A stretch of 32,269 nt of DNA from Candidatus Magasanikiibacteriota bacterium (GTDB lineage Bacteria; Patescibacteriota; Patescibacteriia; Magasanikbacterales; UBA922). The stretch covers positions 111,322-143,590 of the forward strand of contig PBBY01000016.1 of the NCBI GenBank assembly GCA_002716765.1, read 5' to 3'. The translations under genes were made by a program, and so were the position numbers. A model generated the notes under the pieces. It saw only the letters and a program-made list of their open reading frames with translations. It searched no databases and was not told the DNA's origin. Below, in pieces: positions 30,700-32,269 of the stretch. Within the stretch, counting starts at the first letter, position 1. Each line of letters starts with the position of its first letter.

Positions 30700-30719
30700 A
30701 CTTTTTGTGATAGTATACT
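30693..30719 (+). promoter_or_regulatory. Promoter for the PgsA-like gene
   Basis: TTGACA (30693-30698) and TATACT (30714-30719) are separated by 15 bases, short but workable. The leader holds GAATGGA and TCCATTC (about 30739-30764), a 7-bp hairpin, then the Shine-Dalgarno at 30776-30782. Confidence 0.55.
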
Positions 30720-30788
30720 GTACTATTGCCCAAATAAATGAATGGAAGTTTTTTTCTCCATTCTACAACACAAAAAAGGAGGCTTATT

Positions 30789-31361
30789 TTGTTTACTGTT
30801 ATTTGGAAAGATGCGCTAAAAGGCTGGCTCCCCAATCTTATTACCATCTCTGGAATGCTCTGTATTCCGTTTATTATCCACTTTCAAGAGAAGGAATTGT
30901 ATCTCTATTCTAGCATACTTTTTGGCATTTCTTGGATTATGGACTTTTTGGACGGCAAAGCCGCAAGGGTGTTTGGACAAAGTTCACATACCGGAGAATT
31001 TCTTGATCCGCTTGCTGACAAAGTGTTTACAATCAGTTTTTTACTCTATTTTTGGTCCGAAGTCTATGCGGTGATTAGTGTACCGATTATATCTATCGGT
31101 CTGGCACTCACCATGCTTCGCGTATACAAAATAATGTACGGAAAAAAGGTGGGCAAAGCACCAAATATTATGGCATCTCTTGCCGGAAAACTAAAAACTA
31201 ATATCGAAAAAATTGGTATTAGTGTTTTAATGCTCATTCCTGTATCACAAAACTCTTGTGGCATAAGCCTAGAGTTTAGCACGATAACAGCAAACAGTAT
31301 TTTGGGTATAAGTCTGCTATTCGCAATTTTTAGCCTTTCTCATCAAGTGCGGCAAGTATGA
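30789..31361 (+). CDS. CDP-alcohol phosphatidyltransferase (PgsA-like)
   Basis: This 190-residue membrane enzyme should join a CDP-diacylglycerol to an alcohol, most likely glycerol 3-phosphate, in phospholipid synthesis. The catalytic signature is DFLDGKAARVFGQSSHTGEF followed by LDPLADK, giving D-x2-DG-x2-AR-x8-G-x3-D-x3-D. About five to six membrane helices are expected. I choose the TTG at 30789 because AAGGAGG (30776-30782) lies six bases upstream; the upstream ATG at 30738 is in the hairpin and adds a polar run unlike the family. Confidence 0.85.
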   Translation: MFTVIWKDALKGWLPNLITISGMLCIPFIIHFQEKELYLYSSILFGISWIMDFLDGKAARVFGQSSHTGEFLDPLADKVFTISFLLYFWSEVYAVISVPIISIGLALTMLRVYKIMYGKKVGKAPNIMASLAGKLKTNIEKIGISVLMLIPVSQNSCGISLEFSTITANSILGISLLFAIFSLSHQVRQV

Positions 31362-31382
31362 GTTCACGCTCTTTTTCCACAC

Positions 31383-31417
31383 AACACCTACCCAAAGCGC
31401 TGGCAGGTGTTTTTTTA
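31383..31417 (+). terminator. Terminator behind the PgsA-like gene
   Basis: AACACCT (31383-31389) and AGGTGTT (31405-31411) form a stem extended by an inner CCC/TGG pairing and followed by a T-run to 31417. Confidence 0.85.
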
Positions 31418-31658
31418 TTACCGCATATTATTGATTCAAACACACTTCAACTCTCTTTACCTCAGACCAATCCACACCTTTGTACCACAGGCTTTTGCTT
31501 TTTACACCTTTTTAAAACAAAAAACCAATGAAACAATTGAATCAGCAAACCATTCAAATAGACAGGAATAAAGCAAAAAAGCACTAAATTTTGTATATAA
31601 TAATTTAGCTTATTTTAGCAAAATATAGTGTATATTTGTAAAATAACAAGGTAAATAC
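31418..31658 (+). other. Intergenic region before the small GC-richer cassette
   Basis: AT-rich, with no gene supported. CTAAATT and AATTTAG around 31585-31610 form an imperfect 7-bp inverted repeat with TATATAAT in the loop. Nothing else is recognised. Confidence 0.5.
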
Positions 31659-31687
31659 TTGACAAAGTGTGAAATATATGATATAAT
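31659..31687 (+). promoter_or_regulatory. Consensus promoter of the small membrane-protein gene
   Basis: TTGACA (31659-31664), a 17-base spacer and TATAAT (31682-31687) match the sigma-70 consensus in full. The predicted start is near 31694, leaving a leader of about 68 bases. Confidence 0.92.
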
Positions 31688-31705
31688 GGTTTCAGAACAC
31701 TAATC

Positions 31706-31754
31706 AACCTCTTTTAGCGCTTTGCGCAAAAGAGGTTCAAGAAGCATGGAGGTT
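31706..31754 (+). promoter_or_regulatory. Leader hairpin and Shine-Dalgarno with shared GAGGTT
   Basis: AACCTCTTTT (31706-31715) and AAAAGAGGTT (31728-31737) form a 10-bp stem, topped after one bulged A by GCGC/GCGC with a TTT loop. The Shine-Dalgarno GGAGGTT lies at 31748-31754, nine bases before the ATG. The 5' arm AACCTC is complementary both to GAGGTT in the 3' arm and to GAGGTT in the Shine-Dalgarno, so two pairings compete. Confidence 0.75.
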
Positions 31755-31761
31755 AATAATC

Positions 31762-31986
31762 ATGCTAGGAACTTTTTTCTTTCTACTTTCTCTCTTTAGC
31801 GGGGTTGCTGTTGCAGCAAACCCCACTCGGGTGGGGTTTGCGATGCTCGGCGTCGCAACGATCTCACTGTGGATCACGGGGGGGGATCTCCCTGTTTTGA
31901 TCCTTGCAACCCTCTGGGGTGCTTTTGCACTCCTAGTGGGCATAATTCTGCTCATTGACGGGTGGGTGACAAAAAAGGGGTATTAA
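31762..31986 (+). CDS. Small hydrophobic membrane protein (74 residues), unknown family
   Basis: I do not recognise the family. The N-terminus MLGTFFFLLSLFSGVAVAA could be a signal peptide or first membrane helix, followed by NPTRVGFAMLGVATISLWIT and a long hydrophobic LPVLILATLWGAFALLVGIILLIDGW, then a basic end VTKKGY. Two to three membrane helices are likely. The DNA is visibly richer in G and C than its neighbours and carries an eight-G run (31878-31885). A consensus promoter, a leader hairpin, a strong Shine-Dalgarno and a dedicated terminator mark it as a well-expressed single-gene unit. Confidence 0.78.
   Translation: MLGTFFFLLSLFSGVAVAANPTRVGFAMLGVATISLWITGGDLPVLILATLWGAFALLVGIILLIDGWVTKKGY
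31801..31841 (+). other. Mutually exclusive hairpins inside the small gene
   Basis: GGGGTTGCTG (31801-31810) pairs with CAGCAA-A-CCCC (31814-31824, one bulged A, three-base loop). GCAAACCCCAC (31816-31826) pairs perfectly with GTGGGGTTTGC (31831-31841) around a TCGG loop. The two share 31816-31824, so only one can form at a time. Confidence 0.7.
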
Positions 31987-32034
31987 ACACTAAATACCTC
32001 TCACACCCCCCGCCCCGCTCGCTCTTTCAACCCC

Positions 32035-32066
32035 AACCCGCTCGCGTCTTTGCGCGGCGGGTTTTT
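32035..32066 (+). terminator. Strong terminator behind the small cassette
   Basis: AACCCGC (32035-32041) and GCGGGTT pair, with an inner CGCG/CGCG after one bulged T, followed by a T-run. The hairpin has the same stem-bulge-stem layout as the leader hairpin. Confidence 0.88.
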
Positions 32067-32109
32067 GCTTTTTAAAACAAAAAATCTTCTATAAAGAAGA
32101 TTTTTTTTG

Positions 32110-32192
32110 TGGGCCGGGAGGGATTCGAACCCCCGAAGGCGAATGCCAGCAGATTTACAGTCTGCCCCGTTTGACCGCTCCGGTACCGACCC
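32110..32192 (-). tRNA. tRNA-Tyr (anticodon GTA)
   Basis: On the minus strand the acceptor stem GGGTCGG pairs with CCGGCCC, with discriminator A. The anticodon arm GCAGA-CTGTAAA-TCTGC gives GTA. A long variable arm (class II) is present and the T arm is GGGGG-TTCGAAT-CCCTC. Length is 83 bases; the 3' CCA is not encoded. Confidence 0.95.
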
Positions 32193-32224
32193 ATTTCTGT
32201 GACAACAGTATGTTTTCACAGTTG

Positions 32225-32269
32225 AGCCATCTGCGAGACTCGAACTCGCGACCGACGGTTTACAAAACC
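32225..32269 (-). tRNA. tRNA-Thr (anticodon TGT), partial at the window edge
   Basis: The 3' part is visible: acceptor AGATGGC with discriminator T, T arm GCGAG-TTCGAGT-CTCGC, and the anticodon loop TTTGTAA with TGT in the correct place and 3' stem ACCGT. The 5' half lies beyond the window. Confidence 0.88.

Noticed and set aside
32001-32219. 72-residue minus-strand open frame
   Set aside because: It overlaps the terminator and the tRNA-Tyr gene, and its text (SVPERSNGADCKSAG) is the usual false translation of a tRNA.
1-32269. Recoding of UGA as glycine or tryptophan
   Set aside because: Long genes such as dnaB, rsmH and the Clp-type ATPase read through in the standard code with tryptophan as TGG, and no gene needs UGA read-through.
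1-32269. CRISPR array, insertion sequence or prophage
   Set aside because: I saw no spaced direct repeats of suitable size, no transposase or integrase motifs and no phage structural genes.

Overview
The window is AT-rich, gene-dense bacterial chromosome. It probably comes from a Candidate Phyla Radiation (Patescibacteria) lineage. The support for that is a short mraZ-rsmH-ftsL-like cluster, a membrane-tethered Clp-type ATPase, a secreted protein with TSP3-like calcium repeats and a surface domain I associate with this group, many very small membrane proteins, and rplU without an adjacent rpmA. The placement is inferred from gene content and style; the window contains no rRNA gene. UGA behaves as a normal stop in this sequence. 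I found no insertion sequence, integrase, CRISPR array or prophage gene.

Layout. 1-700: the end of a gene that looks like dnaX, tRNA-Gln(CTG) and a DUF2784-like membrane protein. 700-4900: an accessory segment with an ABC importer (binding protein, permease, ATPase) in which the ATPase carries an extra TrmB-like sensor domain, then a methyltransferase and a DUF378 membrane protein. 4920-12086 (minus strand): a YtxH-like protein, a four-gene glycan operon (SDR epimerase, GT2, DUF2304, GT4), and a two-gene operon for a secreted TSP3-repeat protein and a secreted subtilisin. 12153-18334: a polyprenyl-phosphate sugar transferase, a coiled-coil protein, a large polytopic membrane protein, and a methyltransferase plus GT4 pair. 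18425-21253: core genes dnaB, ybaB, recR and rplU. 21365-26039 (minus): DUF192 protein, WecA/MraY-like transferase, degenerate Clp ATPase and a small membrane partner. 26129-27920 (minus): ftsL-like, rsmH and mraZ, preceded by MraZ boxes. 28022-30631 (minus): MBL hydrolase, RRM protein with a structured leader, DUF2177 protein and a CNNM/CBS protein. 30789-32269: a PgsA-like enzyme, a compact GC-richer cassette encoding a 74-residue membrane protein, then tRNA-Tyr and a partial tRNA-Thr.

How the genes fit together. The two sugar-phosphate transferases, three glycosyltransferases, an epimerase and DUF2304 form a plausible surface-glycan assembly set on a polyprenyl-phosphate carrier. The secreted protease and TSP3 protein are likely cell-surface or exported proteins. 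DnaB, YbaB, RecR, L21, MraZ, RsmH and FtsL are housekeeping.

The most interesting items are: (1) the ABC ATPase fused to a TrmB-like effector domain; (2) the small GC-richer cassette at 31659-32066, with a consensus promoter, a possible Shine-Dalgarno switch and two mutually exclusive hairpins inside the coding start; (3) the membrane-anchored Clp ATPase whose first AAA+ module lacks Walker catalytic residues and which lacks the ClpP-binding loop; (4) a shared ATAAGTA/TACTTAT palindrome just after two -10 boxes; (5) promoters placed exactly nine bases before the ATG, implying leaderless transcripts.
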